Origin: Mycobacterium sp. URHD0025
GTDB taxonomy: Bacteria > Actinomycetota > Actinomycetes > Mycobacteriales > Mycobacteriaceae
Assembly: GCF_000426065.1 (NCBI RefSeq)
Contig: NZ_AUEQ01000001.1
Location: forward strand, 558,001 to 622,000
Reading direction: 5' to 3'
DNA: 64,000 bases
The notes under the pieces are model-generated. The model was not told where the DNA came from and made no database searches. It saw only the letters and a program-made list of their open reading frames with translations. Shown piece by piece: positions 7,031 to 15,985 of this stretch; position 1 is the first letter of the stretch; each line of letters opens with the position of its first letter. The position numbers and the translations under genes are program-made.

Positions 7031-7840
7031 GTGGCTGCGACCGACATCGACCCGTCCGAAATCACCAAATGGGATCCGGGCCTGACCGAAAAGGTCATGG
7101 GCCTGCTGCGGCCGCTCATCAAGGGCTACCACCGGGCCGAGGTACGCGGGCTGGACAGCTTCCCCAAGGGCGGCGCGCTCGTGGTGTCGAACCACTCCGG
7201 TGGCCTGTTCCCCCTGGACGTGCCGGTGTTCGCGACGGGCTTCTACGAGAAGTTCGGCTACGAACGGCCCGTCTACACCCTCAGCCACGACATGCTCATG
7301 GTCGGACCGACCGCGGCCTTCTTCAAGAAGACCGGCTTCATCCGGGCCAGCCACGAGAACGCCGACGAGGCGCTGCGCTCGGGCGGCGTCGTCGTGGTGT
7401 TCCCCGGTGGCGACTACGACGTGTACCGGCCCACGCTGTCGGCCAACAAGATCGACTTCGGCGGACGCACGGGCTACATCAAGGCCGCCATCAATGCCGG
7501 CGTCCCGATCGTGCCGATGGTCGGCATCGGCGGCCAGGAAACGCACCTCTTCCTGTCCCGCGGTACCGGAATCGCCAAGGCACTCGGGCCGATCGCGCGA
7601 ATGGCCCGCACCAAGATCGTGCCGGTGTCCTTCGGCTTCCCGTTCGGCCTGTCCGCGGTGCTGCCGCTCAATGTGCCGTTGCCATCCAAGATCGTGATGA
7701 CAACGCTGGAGCCGATCGACATTGCCGCCGAGTTCGGTGAAGACCCTGACATCGACGAGGTCGACGCTCACGTCCGCCGGGTGATGCAGCGCGCGCTGGA
7801 CGAGCTGGCCGAAGAGCGCCGCTTCCCGGTGATCGGCTGA
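7031..7840 (+). CDS. PlsC-like acyltransferase, Rv1428c type
   Basis: A 269-residue member of the lysophospholipid/glycerol-phosphate acyltransferase family, which transfers fatty acyl groups to a lipid acceptor at the membrane. Motif I appears as NHSGGLFPLD (about residues 56-65, with catalytic His and Asp). The FPGGDYDVYRP segment near residue 128 corresponds to motif III. The C-terminal third has a hydrophobic FPFGLSAVLPLNVP stretch. The GTG start has a good ribosome site. It begins an operon with fadD12 and lipO, the order of the M. tuberculosis Rv1428c-Rv1426c genes. A KstR-like operator suggests lipid- or sterol-responsive expression. Confidence 0.85.
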   Translation: MAATDIDPSEITKWDPGLTEKVMGLLRPLIKGYHRAEVRGLDSFPKGGALVVSNHSGGLFPLDVPVFATGFYEKFGYERPVYTLSHDMLMVGPTAAFFKKTGFIRASHENADEALRSGGVVVVFPGGDYDVYRPTLSANKIDFGGRTGYIKAAINAGVPIVPMVGIGGQETHLFLSRGTGIAKALGPIARMARTKIVPVSFGFPFGLSAVLPLNVPLPSKIVMTTLEPIDIAAEFGEDPDIDEVDAHVRRVMQRALDELAEERRFPVIG

Positions 7841-7846
7841 GCACCG

Positions 7847-9493
7847 GTGAATCCGCTTGACCTACTGACAGGACCCCTGGACCGAGTCACCGACACCGCC
7901 GGCTTGGTCACCACCATGCGCCGGGCCGGAATCATCACGGTGATGCGCCCGGACAAGTACCTGCGCATCGCCGCCGCCATGGCGCGCGAAAACATGAGCA
8001 TCACTTCAGGTTTCGCGGCCTCGGCGCAGCGCTGTCCGAACCGGCCGGGCCTGGTCGACGAACTCGGCACGCTCACCTGGCAGCAGGTCGACCAACAGGC
8101 CGACGCCCTGGCCGCAGGCCTGCAGGCGCTGCCCGGCGGTGCGCCGAAAGTCCTCGGCATCATGGCTCGCAACCACCGCGGCTTCGTGCTGTCGTTGATC
8201 GCCGCCGGCCGCATCGGCGCCGATGTGCTGCTGCTCAACACGTCGTTCGCCGCTCCGGCGATGGCCGAGGTATGGATGCGTGAAGCGGACGGCAATACCA
8301 GTGCGGTCATCTACGACGAGGAGTTCACCGACACCGTCGAACGGGCGCTTGCCGAGCGCCCGGATGCCGCCCGGATCGTCGCATGGACCGACACCCACGC
8401 CCACGGTGTCACCGTGGCCAAACTCGTCGAGGAACACCGCGGTGAGGAGCCGAGGCGAGCTACCGGCAAAAACAAGGTGATCCTGCTGACCTCGGGAACC
8501 ACCGGAAGTCCCAAGGGCGCCAAGCACTCCGGTGGCGGCCCCGAGGTGCTCAAGGCCATCCTCGATCGCACCCCGTGGCACACAGAGGAACGCGTGGTGA
8601 TCGTGGCACCGATGTTCCACGCCTGGGGTTTCTCGCAGCTGGCCTTCGCCGCGTCGATGGCCTGCACCATCGTCACGCGGCGCAAGTTCGATCCCGAGGC
8701 CACTCTCGAGCTGGTCGACCGGCACCGCGCCAAGGGGCTGTGCGTGGTGCCCGTGATGTTCGACCGGATCATGGAGCTGCCCGAGGACGCGCTGCGTCGC
8801 TACGACGGACGCAGCCTGAGGTTCGCCGCGGCGTCCGGCTCGCGCATGCGTCCCGATGTCGTCACCGCGTTCATGGACCGGTTCGGCGACATCATCTACA
8901 ACAACTACAACGCGACCGAGGCCGGCATGATCGCCACCGCGACACCGGCCGATCTGCGCGCCGCCCCCGACACAGCCGGTAAACCCGCCGAGGGCACCGA
9001 GATCCGCATCCTCGACGCCGACTTGCGGGAGGTGCCCACCGGCGAGGTCGGCACCATCTACGTCCGCAACTCGACCCAGTTCGACGGCTACACCTCCGGT
9101 ACCACGAAAGATTTCCACGAGGGCTTCATGTCCTCCGGCGATGTGGGCTACCTGGATGAGGCGGGCCGGCTGTTCGTGGTGGGCCGCGACGACGAGATGA
9201 TCGTCTCCGGCGGCGAGAATGTGTACCCGATCGAGGTGGAGAAGGTGCTGGCCGGCCATCCCGACGTCACCGAGGCCGCGGTGATCGGCGTCGACGACGA
9301 ACAGTTCGGACAACGTCTGGCGGCGTTCGTGGTGCTCTCCGGTGCCGCAGGCGCCGATGACCTCAAGGCGTATGTTCGAGAGAATCTCGCCAATTACAAA
9401 GTGCCCCGGGAGATCGCCGTGCTCGACGAGTTGCCGCGCAACAGCACGGGCAAGATCGACCGGCGCCAGCTCCAGGAGAAGGTGAATGGCTGA
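7847..9493 (+). CDS. fadD12: Fatty-acyl-CoA/AMP ligase FadD12
   Basis: A 548-residue ANL-superfamily acyl-CoA synthetase that activates a fatty acid through an acyl-adenylate and then to CoA. The P-loop-like motif is LLTSGTTGSPKGAKHSGGG near residue 210. The A5 motif YNNYNATEAG and the A8 hinge VGRDDEMIVSGGENVYP follow. The catalytic lysine is in PRNSTGKIDR near the C-terminus. GTG 7847 starts 6 bases after the acyltransferase stop, and the 3' end overlaps lipO by 8 bases. The N-terminal ~50 residues before the core form a helical extension. Its neighbours suggest feeding of acyl-CoA to the adjacent acyltransferase. Confidence 0.9.
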   Translation: MNPLDLLTGPLDRVTDTAGLVTTMRRAGIITVMRPDKYLRIAAAMARENMSITSGFAASAQRCPNRPGLVDELGTLTWQQVDQQADALAAGLQALPGGAPKVLGIMARNHRGFVLSLIAAGRIGADVLLLNTSFAAPAMAEVWMREADGNTSAVIYDEEFTDTVERALAERPDAARIVAWTDTHAHGVTVAKLVEEHRGEEPRRATGKNKVILLTSGTTGSPKGAKHSGGGPEVLKAILDRTPWHTEERVVIVAPMFHAWGFSQLAFAASMACTIVTRRKFDPEATLELVDRHRAKGLCVVPVMFDRIMELPEDALRRYDGRSLRFAAASGSRMRPDVVTAFMDRFGDIIYNNYNATEAGMIATATPADLRAAPDTAGKPAEGTEIRILDADLREVPTGEVGTIYVRNSTQFDGYTSGTTKDFHEGFMSSGDVGYLDEAGRLFVVGRDDEMIVSGGENVYPIEVEKVLAGHPDVTEAAVIGVDDEQFGQRLAAFVVLSGAAGADDLKAYVRENLANYKVPREIAVLDELPRNSTGKIDRRQLQEKVNG

Positions 9494-10727
9494 CCGCCGA
9501 CGACTGCTGACCGCGGCCGCCGAGTTGCTCAACGCTGCCAATGCGGTGAAACCGCTCGGACGCAGGGGTTACAGCACCATCCAGTCCTTCGCATTCGGCT
9601 GGCCGACCTCGGAGAACGCCCCGCTGGTGATCACCGTGTCGGCCCTCGATGCGCTGCGCCGCGGGATCCGCGGCGACTATCGCTCGACCGGCGGTCGAAT
9701 CTCCTTGCTGTTCAAGGCGATTTCGTGGGCCCTGCTGGTGCTGGTGCACCGTCGCGGCGTCCAGTCCCGGCCGTACTTCGAGGACCCGGTGCACGAGGCC
9801 CTGGCCGACGAGTACCCGTCCGCCCTGCGGCCCTTGCGTCGCGGCGAGGTGTACTCCACGTCGATGAGCAGGCGGCGCTACGCCCGCACGACGGTGCACT
9901 ACGGCCCGCACCGGGCCAACCTGGCCGACATCTGGATGCGCCCCGACCTGCCGCGCGACGGCAAGGCCCCGGTGCTGCTGCAGGTCCCGGGTGGCGCATG
10001 GATGATCGGGATGCGCCGGCCGCAGTCCTATCCGCTGATGAGCCACCTGGCCGAGCAGGGCTGGATCTGTGTGTCGATCGGCTACCGGATCAGCCCACGG
10101 CACCCGTGGCCCAACCACATCATCGACGTGAAGCAGGCCTTGGCCTGGGTGAAGGCCAACATCGCCGAGTACGGCGGCGATCCGGACGCGGTGTGCATCA
10201 CCGGTGGATCGGCGGGTGGGCACCTGACCGCATTGGCGGCGCTCACTGCCAACGATCCCCAGTGGCAACCCGGTTTCGAGGACGCCGACACGTCGGTGGC
10301 CGCCGCGGTGCCGGTTTACGGCCGCTACGACTGGTTCAGCACCACGGGCACGGGACGGGCCGAGTTCATGCAGATCCTGGAGCGGCTGATCGTCAAGTTG
10401 CCGCTGGCCACCCACGGACAGGTGTACCGGGACGCCTCACCGATCGCCCGGATCCATCCCGATGCCCCGCCCTTCTTCGTCCTGCACGGCACCAACGACT
10501 CGCTCATCCCGGTGCGCGAAGGCCGCGAGTTCGTCGAGGCGCTGCGTGAGGTGTCGAATTCGCCGGTGATCTACGCCGAGATCCCGCATGCCCAGCACGC
10601 GTTCGACTTCTTCGGCTCGCCCCGCGGGCACTACACGGCCGATGCGGTCGCGGAGTTTCTGACCTGGGCCCGGGCCAGGGCCCGGGCCGACGCTGAGAAC
10701 ACCACGGACGTCGCTTCCGGTTACTAG
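9486..10727 (+). CDS. lipO: LipO-like alpha/beta-hydrolase esterase
   Basis: A 413-residue esterase/lipase of the hormone-sensitive-lipase group. The oxyanion segment is VPGGAWMIG (about residue 165). The nucleophile elbow is TGGSAGGHL (about 240). The acid is in HGTNDSLIP, and the histidine in AQHAFDFF. The N-terminal ~110 residues carry a hydrophobic helix (LLFKAISWALLVLVH), suggesting membrane association. It overlaps fadD12 by 8 bases (translational coupling). A close paralogue lies at 33608-34831 beside WS/DGAT. It may release fatty acids from esters for FadD12. Confidence 0.85.
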   Translation: MADRRRLLTAAAELLNAANAVKPLGRRGYSTIQSFAFGWPTSENAPLVITVSALDALRRGIRGDYRSTGGRISLLFKAISWALLVLVHRRGVQSRPYFEDPVHEALADEYPSALRPLRRGEVYSTSMSRRRYARTTVHYGPHRANLADIWMRPDLPRDGKAPVLLQVPGGAWMIGMRRPQSYPLMSHLAEQGWICVSIGYRISPRHPWPNHIIDVKQALAWVKANIAEYGGDPDAVCITGGSAGGHLTALAALTANDPQWQPGFEDADTSVAAAVPVYGRYDWFSTTGTGRAEFMQILERLIVKLPLATHGQVYRDASPIARIHPDAPPFFVLHGTNDSLIPVREGREFVEALREVSNSPVIYAEIPHAQHAFDFFGSPRGHYTADAVAEFLTWARARARADAENTTDVASGY

Positions 10728-10737
10728 ACTTCCGGAG

Positions 10738-12120
10738 ATGTCCGCCCCGGACGCCCCGGACGCCGAGGTCGCCGCGCTTGCCGCCGAACTGCCGGACGGC
10801 GCGGTGCTCACCGACCCCGCCGTGATCGAGGGGTATCGGCGCGACGCCGCCGCCGACCCACACGTGGGCCTACCGCGTGCCGTCGTGCGGGCCTCCAGCA
10901 CCGGGGACGTGCAGACCGTGCTGCGATGGGCGAGTACCCACCGGGTCGCGGTGGTGCCCAGAGGTGCCGGGTCCGGGCTGTCCGGGGGTGCCGGCGCGCT
11001 CGACGGCTGCATCGTCCTCAGCACCGAACGGATGCGCGGCATCCGCATCGACACCGCGAACCGCACCGCGGTGGTGCAACCCGGTCTGCTGAACTCCGAG
11101 GTGAAGCGGGCCGCCGCCGAGCACGGGCTGTGGTACCCGCCCGATCCCGCCTCGGTGGAGATCTCGTCGATCGGCGGGAACGCCGCGACCAACGCGGGCG
11201 GCTTGTGTTGTGTGAAGTACGGGGTCACCGGCGACTACGTGCTGGGACTGGAGGTGGTGTTGGCCGACGGCACCGCCGTCCGGCTGGGTGGCCCGCGATT
11301 GAAAGACGTCGCCGGTCTGTCTTTGACCCAGCTGTTCGTCGGTTCTGAAGGCATTCTCGGGGTGATCACCGAGGTCACCCTGCGGCTCATCCCGTCGCAG
11401 CCTCCGGCCTCGACTGTGGTCGCGGTGTTCGCCACGGTGCAGGACGCCGCCGACGCGGTGGTGTCGATCACCGCGAAGGTCCGGCCCGCGATGTTGGAGT
11501 TGATGGACCATGCCAGCATCAACGCGGTCGAGGATTACAGCCGGATGGGCCTGAACCGTTCCGCGCAGGCACTGCTGCTGATCCAGTCGGACGCGCCGGG
11601 CGCCGCGGACGAGGAAATCGCGTGCATCGTCGGGGCATGTGAAACAGCCGGTGCGACCGAGGTTTTCGCGACCGACGATCCAGAGGAAGGCGCGGGCTTC
11701 ACCGCCGCCAGGCGGCTGGTGGGCCTGGCCCTGATGCAGTTGGGCACATTGCTCCTCGAGGACGTCACGGTGCCGATACCCGAGCTGCCCACGTTGGTGG
11801 CCGGAATCCGCCACATCGCCGACGACTGCGACGTGCTGATCTGCGTGGTGGCGCATGCCGGCGATGGAAACACCCATCCGGTCGTGGTATTCGACGCCGA
11901 CGATCCGGACATGAGCGAGCGGGCCCGCCAGGCGTTCGCCCGGGTGATGGAGCTGGCGATCGCCCTCGGCGGAACCATCACCGGCGAGCACGGGGTCGGC
12001 CGGCTCAAAAGAGACTGGCTGCCACTGCAACTCGGCGATGACGTGATGGCGTTGACCCGTCGCATCAAAGATGCCGTGGACCCGCACGGCATCCTCAACC
12101 CGGGCGCGGTCCTGCGCTGA
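10738..12120 (+). CDS. FAD-linked oxidase, glycolate/D-lactate/2-hydroxyglutarate dehydrogenase-like
   Basis: A 460-residue GlcD/VAO-family flavoenzyme that oxidises a 2-hydroxy acid. The FAD domain shows PRGAGSGLSGGA (about residues 77-88) and SSIGGNAATNAGG (about 143). The C-terminal part carries the family HAGDGNTHP motif (about 380) and ends with TGEHGVGRLKR followed by a DPHGILNPG tail. The start is ATG 10738 with a GGAG close upstream. It lies 10 bases after lipO, so it may be the last gene of that operon. A long hairpin follows. It lacks an iron-sulphur domain, so electrons pass to a separate acceptor. Confidence 0.88.
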   Translation: MSAPDAPDAEVAALAAELPDGAVLTDPAVIEGYRRDAAADPHVGLPRAVVRASSTGDVQTVLRWASTHRVAVVPRGAGSGLSGGAGALDGCIVLSTERMRGIRIDTANRTAVVQPGLLNSEVKRAAAEHGLWYPPDPASVEISSIGGNAATNAGGLCCVKYGVTGDYVLGLEVVLADGTAVRLGGPRLKDVAGLSLTQLFVGSEGILGVITEVTLRLIPSQPPASTVVAVFATVQDAADAVVSITAKVRPAMLELMDHASINAVEDYSRMGLNRSAQALLLIQSDAPGAADEEIACIVGACETAGATEVFATDDPEEGAGFTAARRLVGLALMQLGTLLLEDVTVPIPELPTLVAGIRHIADDCDVLICVVAHAGDGNTHPVVVFDADDPDMSERARQAFARVMELAIALGGTITGEHGVGRLKRDWLPLQLGDDVMALTRRIKDAVDPHGILNPGAVLR

Positions 12121-12123
12121 TCA

Positions 12124-12181
12124 CGCCGAGACCATGGTTTTGACGGTCGCCGGATTCTCGTCAGAAACCGTGGCCTCGGCG
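12124..12181. terminator. Long bidirectional terminator between convergent genes
   Basis: Arms 12124-12145 and 12159-12181 pair over about 22 bases, with one bulged base and G-T wobbles, around a 13-base loop. It lies exactly between the FAD-oxidase stop (12120) and the convergent PadR-like gene stop (12189). Confidence 0.7.
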
Positions 12182-12188
12182 CGAGTAT

Positions 12189-12791
12189 CTACTGGGCCAG
12201 CACCCCGTGGAGGGCCTTCTTCGCCTCGGTGATCGCGGCGAGCAGATTCGTCCGCACCTCACCGAGCTTGGCCTTCTGTTCGTCCGTGCCGGTGAACGCG
12301 ATGGTGCGGGCCAGGCCCGCCACCTCGTGCAGGCCGGTGCGGATCTTGAAGACGTCGGCGAACTTGCCCGCCTTGCCCAAGAACGCGTGCGCGGTCTCGC
12401 TGGTGACACCGCGCCAGGCCAACAGCTGCGTACCGAATTCGGTCAGCGTGGCGACCCCGTCGGAGACGGTGACCACGCCACGGCCGGCCACTGCGGCGAT
12501 GGCCAACTCGACGATGTCCAGCGGCGGCGTGAAGGCACCGCCGGTCGCCTCTGTGGTGCGCTCGACGATTTGTTCCGCCGTGGCAGGCCCGTCGAGCAGC
12601 AGTGCCGCCGTGCCTACCGCCGCACGCTTGAGCGCGAAACCGGGCCCGAAGCCCTTACCGAAACCGGGGCCACCGCCGAATCCGGATGCGCCGAACGCCC
12701 CCGGACCGAACCCGCCCTGCCCCTCGGGACCGCAGTTCCCGCCGCCGAATCCCGCCGGACCCCAACCGCCAGAAAATCCTCCAAAACCCAT
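12189..12791 (-). CDS. Gly/Phe-rich protein with PadR-like winged helix
   Basis: About 200 residues. The first ~55 are almost pure Gly, Phe, Pro and Ala with many GFG and FGPG steps, the low-complexity head seen in a class of actinobacterial PadR proteins. Residues about 58-120 resemble a degenerate PadR wing-helix: a helix ending in ALLLDGPATAEQIVERT, then VTVSDGVATLTEFG as the wing. The rest is helical and could dimerise. Start: ATG 12789-12791 lies 9 bases after AAAAAGG; ATG 12798-12800 is the alternative. A perfect palindrome 57 bases upstream suggests autorepression. The target genes are unknown. Confidence 0.7.
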   Translation of the reverse strand: MGFGGFSGGWGPAGFGGGNCGPEGQGGFGPGAFGASGFGGGPGFGKGFGPGFALKRAAVGTAALLLDGPATAEQIVERTTEATGGAFTPPLDIVELAIAAVAGRGVVTVSDGVATLTEFGTQLLAWRGVTSETAHAFLGKAGKFADVFKIRTGLHEVAGLARTIAFTGTDEQKAKLGEVRTNLLAAITEAKKALHGVLAQ

Positions 12792-12847
12792 GTCACACAT
12801 CCTTTTTCCAGATTTCAGCCGGACCGGCGGAGCGCGGCCCGACAGGT

Positions 12848-12866
12848 GTATCAAGTTCCTTGATAC
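12848..12866. promoter_or_regulatory. Palindromic operator upstream of PadR-like gene
   Basis: GTATCAAG (12848-12855) and CTTGATAC (12859-12866) are exact reverse complements around TTC. The site is between the PadR-like gene and the divergent MarR gene and could serve either regulator. PadR proteins usually bind such short dyads in their own promoter. Confidence 0.6.
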
Positions 12867-12980
12867 GCCCCTATCGGAGCCAATTCAATGAGATCTGGCT
12901 GAGAACTGGTTGAGCTGTGGGCGAAACGGCGCGATCCAACCTGATGGTCGACGACGGCGGCGCATGTGAGGATGCCAGCT

Positions 12981-13427
12981 ATGACTGCCCCCGACAGCGA
13001 GCCGCTGGGATACCTCCTGCACCGGGTGGCTGCAACACTGCGGCCCGAGGTGGCCACGGTCCTCGCTCCCCTCGGTCTCGGACTGCCCGAGTTCGTCTGT
13101 CTGCGGATCATCTCGCTGAACCCCGGGCTGACCAGCGCCGAACTGGCCCGCATCACCAACGTCAGTGCGCAGGCGACCAACCAGCTGCTGCACCGGCTGG
13201 AAGCGGCGGGCGCGGTGCGCCGCCCCGATACAGCGGCGGCGGGGAAAGCGCTGCCTGCCGAACTCACCGCGACCGGCCGGACGTTGCTCACCCGTGCCGA
13301 AGACGCTGTCCACATCGCCGATCAGCGGGTACTGGACCGCCTCACGCCCGCCGAACAACGGCAACTCAAAGCGTTGTTGCGCAAAGCCGGAAGCGACGAC
13401 ACCGCGTGCGGGCCGGTCAACGGATGA
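12981..13427 (+). CDS. MarR family transcriptional regulator
   Basis: A 148-residue MarR protein. The winged helix covers about residues 30-100: LTSAELARITNVSAQATNQLL is the recognition region, followed by VRRPDTAAAGKALPAELTATG as the wing. Flanking helices give the dimer interface. ATG 12981 is chosen; a GTG 15 bases upstream would add five residues. It converges with the norD-like gene, with only 24 bases between. MarR proteins usually bind phenolic or lipophilic ligands and derepress nearby catabolic genes. The target here is not shown by sequence. Confidence 0.85.
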   Translation: MTAPDSEPLGYLLHRVAATLRPEVATVLAPLGLGLPEFVCLRIISLNPGLTSAELARITNVSAQATNQLLHRLEAAGAVRRPDTAAAGKALPAELTATGRTLLTRAEDAVHIADQRVLDRLTPAEQRQLKALLRKAGSDDTACGPVNG

Positions 13428-13451
13428 TGCTCATGGTGACGTCTCGCGGGG

Positions 13452-15149
13452 TCACCGCGGTTTCGGGGCGGCGAGTTCACGCAGCGCCGACAAGAACAGC
13501 TCATCCATCCGGGGGCTGAGCTCGGACAACGTCGCGGCGCTGGCCGAACTGGCCGAACCGAAAACCTGATCGCGTGCCTCGGTATCGGCATCCGAGCCGA
13601 CGGACAGGCACAAGCAGGCCACACCGTCGGCTCGCAGTTCCTCGAGGGCCTTGGCGGTGTCAGCCTGCGCGTAGCGACCCTCGTAACCGTCGTCATACGG
13701 ATAGCCGTCGGACAGAACGATCAATAGCCGGTGTGGCGTTCCCGCTTGGGTTTTCAGTATCTCGCCGGCCCCCCGGATGCCGGCACCCAACCGGGTATAG
13801 CCGAACGGTTGCAGTTGACCGAGCCGGGACCGTTCGACGGCACCGAACCGCTGATCGAACGTCTTGACGGCAGGCAGGTGGACGGTATGCCGTCCTTGGG
13901 AGCGAAAGCCGTAGACGGCCACCCGATCTCCGAGTTCTTCGAGGGTCGCGGCAAGGGTGGCGGCGGCCTGCAGCTGATGCTCGTGGACTGCCAGGCCCTC
14001 GGGGTCGGTATCGGTGGCCGAGCCGGAGGAGTCGAGAAGGATCAGCGCCCCGAGATTGCGGGAGAGGTTACGGCGTTCGGTGTAGATGTGTTCGGGCGGC
14101 GCATGACCCGATCGCAGGTCGACCACCAGGTCGACGAGGGCTTCGGTATCCAGTTCGTCGCCGTCGGGGCGGCCACGCAGCACCTTGGGACCCAGTCCGA
14201 CGCGTGACAACCGTTGGCGAAGAACCGGATCGGACACCACACCACCCCCGGAAAGGTCGGCAGCACCGCTGAGCGGGTGGTCGAGGACCCGACACCACTG
14301 GGCCCGGTAGCGATTGTTGTGGACATCCCATTCCGGGTAGTAGGCGCCGCCGGCCCCGACAGCGGCGCCGGGCCTGTCGTCGGTGGTGAACCGGATCGGG
14401 GTGGGCAGCGGCTTGGCCGACGAGCTGGGCCCGCGACGCCGTCTGACCGAACCCGTGGGTAATTCGGCCCCGGCGTCGTCGTCTCCGAACGAGCGGGATC
14501 CGCCGAACATCTTGCGGAGGAACTCCGAGAGGGCCCGGGACGTGAACGCCGGCGCCTCGAACAGTTTCAGGATCTTGCTGTCCTCGGACGGGCCCGACTC
14601 GTCGTCGTCATCCTCGTCGTCGGATTCGGCGGGCACCGTCGCATCGAAGGACAGCTGAGCGTTCTGAGCCCGTCCAGAATCCGTCGCGACGGCATCTGAT
14701 CTCAACAGCAGCGACGGTTTGATGACACCGAACCATTCCGGAGGCTCGGCCATCGCGGCCCGGCTTTTCGCCAGCGCGAGCGACTCGGCGGGCCCGGCAC
14801 TGGACGGCCGGTCCCCGGCGCACAGCGTGCCGGCCAGCGGGATTCGCGGAGCCAACTCGGCCAGGGCCCGGTGCCCCTCTGCCGCGAGATAGCGCTGGGC
14901 CAGTCCGGGCCTGCCACGCAACGCCTTGACGATCTGCCGGTCCAGACTTCCGGCCGCCAGCAAGGCACACTGCACCAGCAGCTCGCGGCGCTGCACGGCA
15001 TCGGATTCGTCCCCGGAGACGAAGACGATCCGGCCGTCGGTGTGCGCCGGCCGGCCCGCGGGAAGCGGTGCCACCTCCACGGCGCGACCGGCGATGAAGG
15101 TCGCCAGCAACCGAAACCGCTGCAGGCCTTCGGATTCGGCCTGGGTCAC
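13452..15149 (-). CDS. NorD-like VWA-domain activation protein
   Basis: A 565-residue protein of the NorD/CbbO type, the adaptor partner of a MoxR-class AAA ATPase. The C-terminal ~200 residues form a von Willebrand A domain with an intact MIDAS start, LILLDSSGSA (near residue 380), and a later VLSDGYPYDDGYEG loop. The middle (about 180-230) is an acidic linker rich in Asp and Ser. It starts with GTG overlapping the norQ-like stop (GTGA), so the two are translationally coupled. Such pairs remodel or metallate a client enzyme. No NorB/NorC or Rubisco lies nearby; the AveC-like gene just upstream is the likely client. Confidence 0.85.
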   Translation of the reverse strand: MTQAESEGLQRFRLLATFIAGRAVEVAPLPAGRPAHTDGRIVFVSGDESDAVQRRELLVQCALLAAGSLDRQIVKALRGRPGLAQRYLAAEGHRALAELAPRIPLAGTLCAGDRPSSAGPAESLALAKSRAAMAEPPEWFGVIKPSLLLRSDAVATDSGRAQNAQLSFDATVPAESDDEDDDDESGPSEDSKILKLFEAPAFTSRALSEFLRKMFGGSRSFGDDDAGAELPTGSVRRRRGPSSSAKPLPTPIRFTTDDRPGAAVGAGGAYYPEWDVHNNRYRAQWCRVLDHPLSGAADLSGGGVVSDPVLRQRLSRVGLGPKVLRGRPDGDELDTEALVDLVVDLRSGHAPPEHIYTERRNLSRNLGALILLDSSGSATDTDPEGLAVHEHQLQAAATLAATLEELGDRVAVYGFRSQGRHTVHLPAVKTFDQRFGAVERSRLGQLQPFGYTRLGAGIRGAGEILKTQAGTPHRLLIVLSDGYPYDDGYEGRYAQADTAKALEELRADGVACLCLSVGSDADTEARDQVFGSASSASAATLSELSPRMDELFLSALRELAAPKPR

Positions 15150-15985
15150 GGCACGTTCAGCACGCCGTCGGCCAGCTCACCGAGGGCCCGCACGATCTCC
15201 GGATCGTCCGACAGCGCCCGCACGATTGCGGCCTGCACAGCACTGCGCAACGGAAGGCCTTCGGCGACAAGCCCACCGGCCAGGATCAGCATCCTGGTGG
15301 AGGAGCCCTCGCGCAGCGGCGAACCCTGCAGGCCACGGATGGCGTTGCCCAGCCGCACCAGGGCATGTGCTGTCCCCGTGTCGATCCCGGCCTCGTGCGC
15401 GACCACGTCGACTTCGATGTCGGCTGGCGGGAAGTCGAGTTCGATCGCCACGAACCGCTGGCGCGTGGATTCCTTGATGTTCTTCAGGACACTCTGGTAG
15501 CCGGGGTTGTAGGAGATGACGAGCTGGAAGCCCGGAGCCGCGGGCAGGGTGGTGCCGAGCCGATCGATCGGCAGTTCACGACGGTGATCAGCCAGCGGAT
15601 GGATGACGACGGTGGTGTCTTGACGCGCTTCGACGATCTCGTCGAGATAGCAGATGGCGCCCTCGCGTACGGCCCGCGTCAACGGCCCGTCCACCCATAC
15701 GGTTTCGCCGCCCTTGAGCAGGAAGCGGCCGACGAGATCCGCCGACGTCATGTCCTCGTGGCCGGCCACGGTGATCAGGTTGCGACCGAGTTCATGGGCC
15801 ATGGCCTCGACGAAGCGGGTCTTGCCGCATCCGGTCGGCCCCTTGAGCAGTACCGGAAGGCCTCGCCGGGCCGCGGCCCGGAACACGTCGACCTCATCGC
15901 CCACCGGCCGGTAGAACGGCGCCGACACGTCGGTGGGCTCGACTGTGCGGTCCAACGCGGGCTGGTGGTTGGTCAGCATGTTCAC
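15146..15985 (-). CDS. NorQ/CbbQ-like MoxR AAA+ ATPase
   Basis: A 279-residue AAA+ ATPase. Walker A is GPTGCGKTRF (about residues 49-58), and Walker B is ICYLDEI (about 111-117). The sensor-type VISYNPGYQS segment is near 180, and the C-terminal helical CbbQ domain follows. It uses ATP to drive activation of a client enzyme together with the NorD-like VWA protein. GTG 15985 overlaps the AveC-like stop (GTGA) and its own stop overlaps the NorD-like start, so all three proteins are made in coupled fashion. ATG at 15979 is an alternative start. Confidence 0.88.
   Translation of the reverse strand: MNMLTNHQPALDRTVEPTDVSAPFYRPVGDEVDVFRAAARRGLPVLLKGPTGCGKTRFVEAMAHELGRNLITVAGHEDMTSADLVGRFLLKGGETVWVDGPLTRAVREGAICYLDEIVEARQDTTVVIHPLADHRRELPIDRLGTTLPAAPGFQLVISYNPGYQSVLKNIKESTRQRFVAIELDFPPADIEVDVVAHEAGIDTGTAHALVRLGNAIRGLQGSPLREGSSTRMLILAGGLVAEGLPLRSAVQAAIVRALSDDPEIVRALGELADGVLNVP

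Noticed and set aside
10668..10690. GGGCCC/CCCGGG palindromic run near the end of lipO
   Set aside because: It encodes an Ala-Arg repeat inside the coding region; codon repetition explains the symmetry better than a regulatory site.
12189..12800. Reading the Gly-rich protein as a PE_PGRS-like or secreted protein
   Set aside because: No PE domain or signal peptide; the C-terminal half matches a PadR-like winged helix and the promoter has a repressor-type palindrome.
13435..13456. GGTGAC/GTCACC stem between marR and norD
   Set aside because: Only six pairs with a ten-base loop, and it overlaps the norD stop; too weak to call a terminator.
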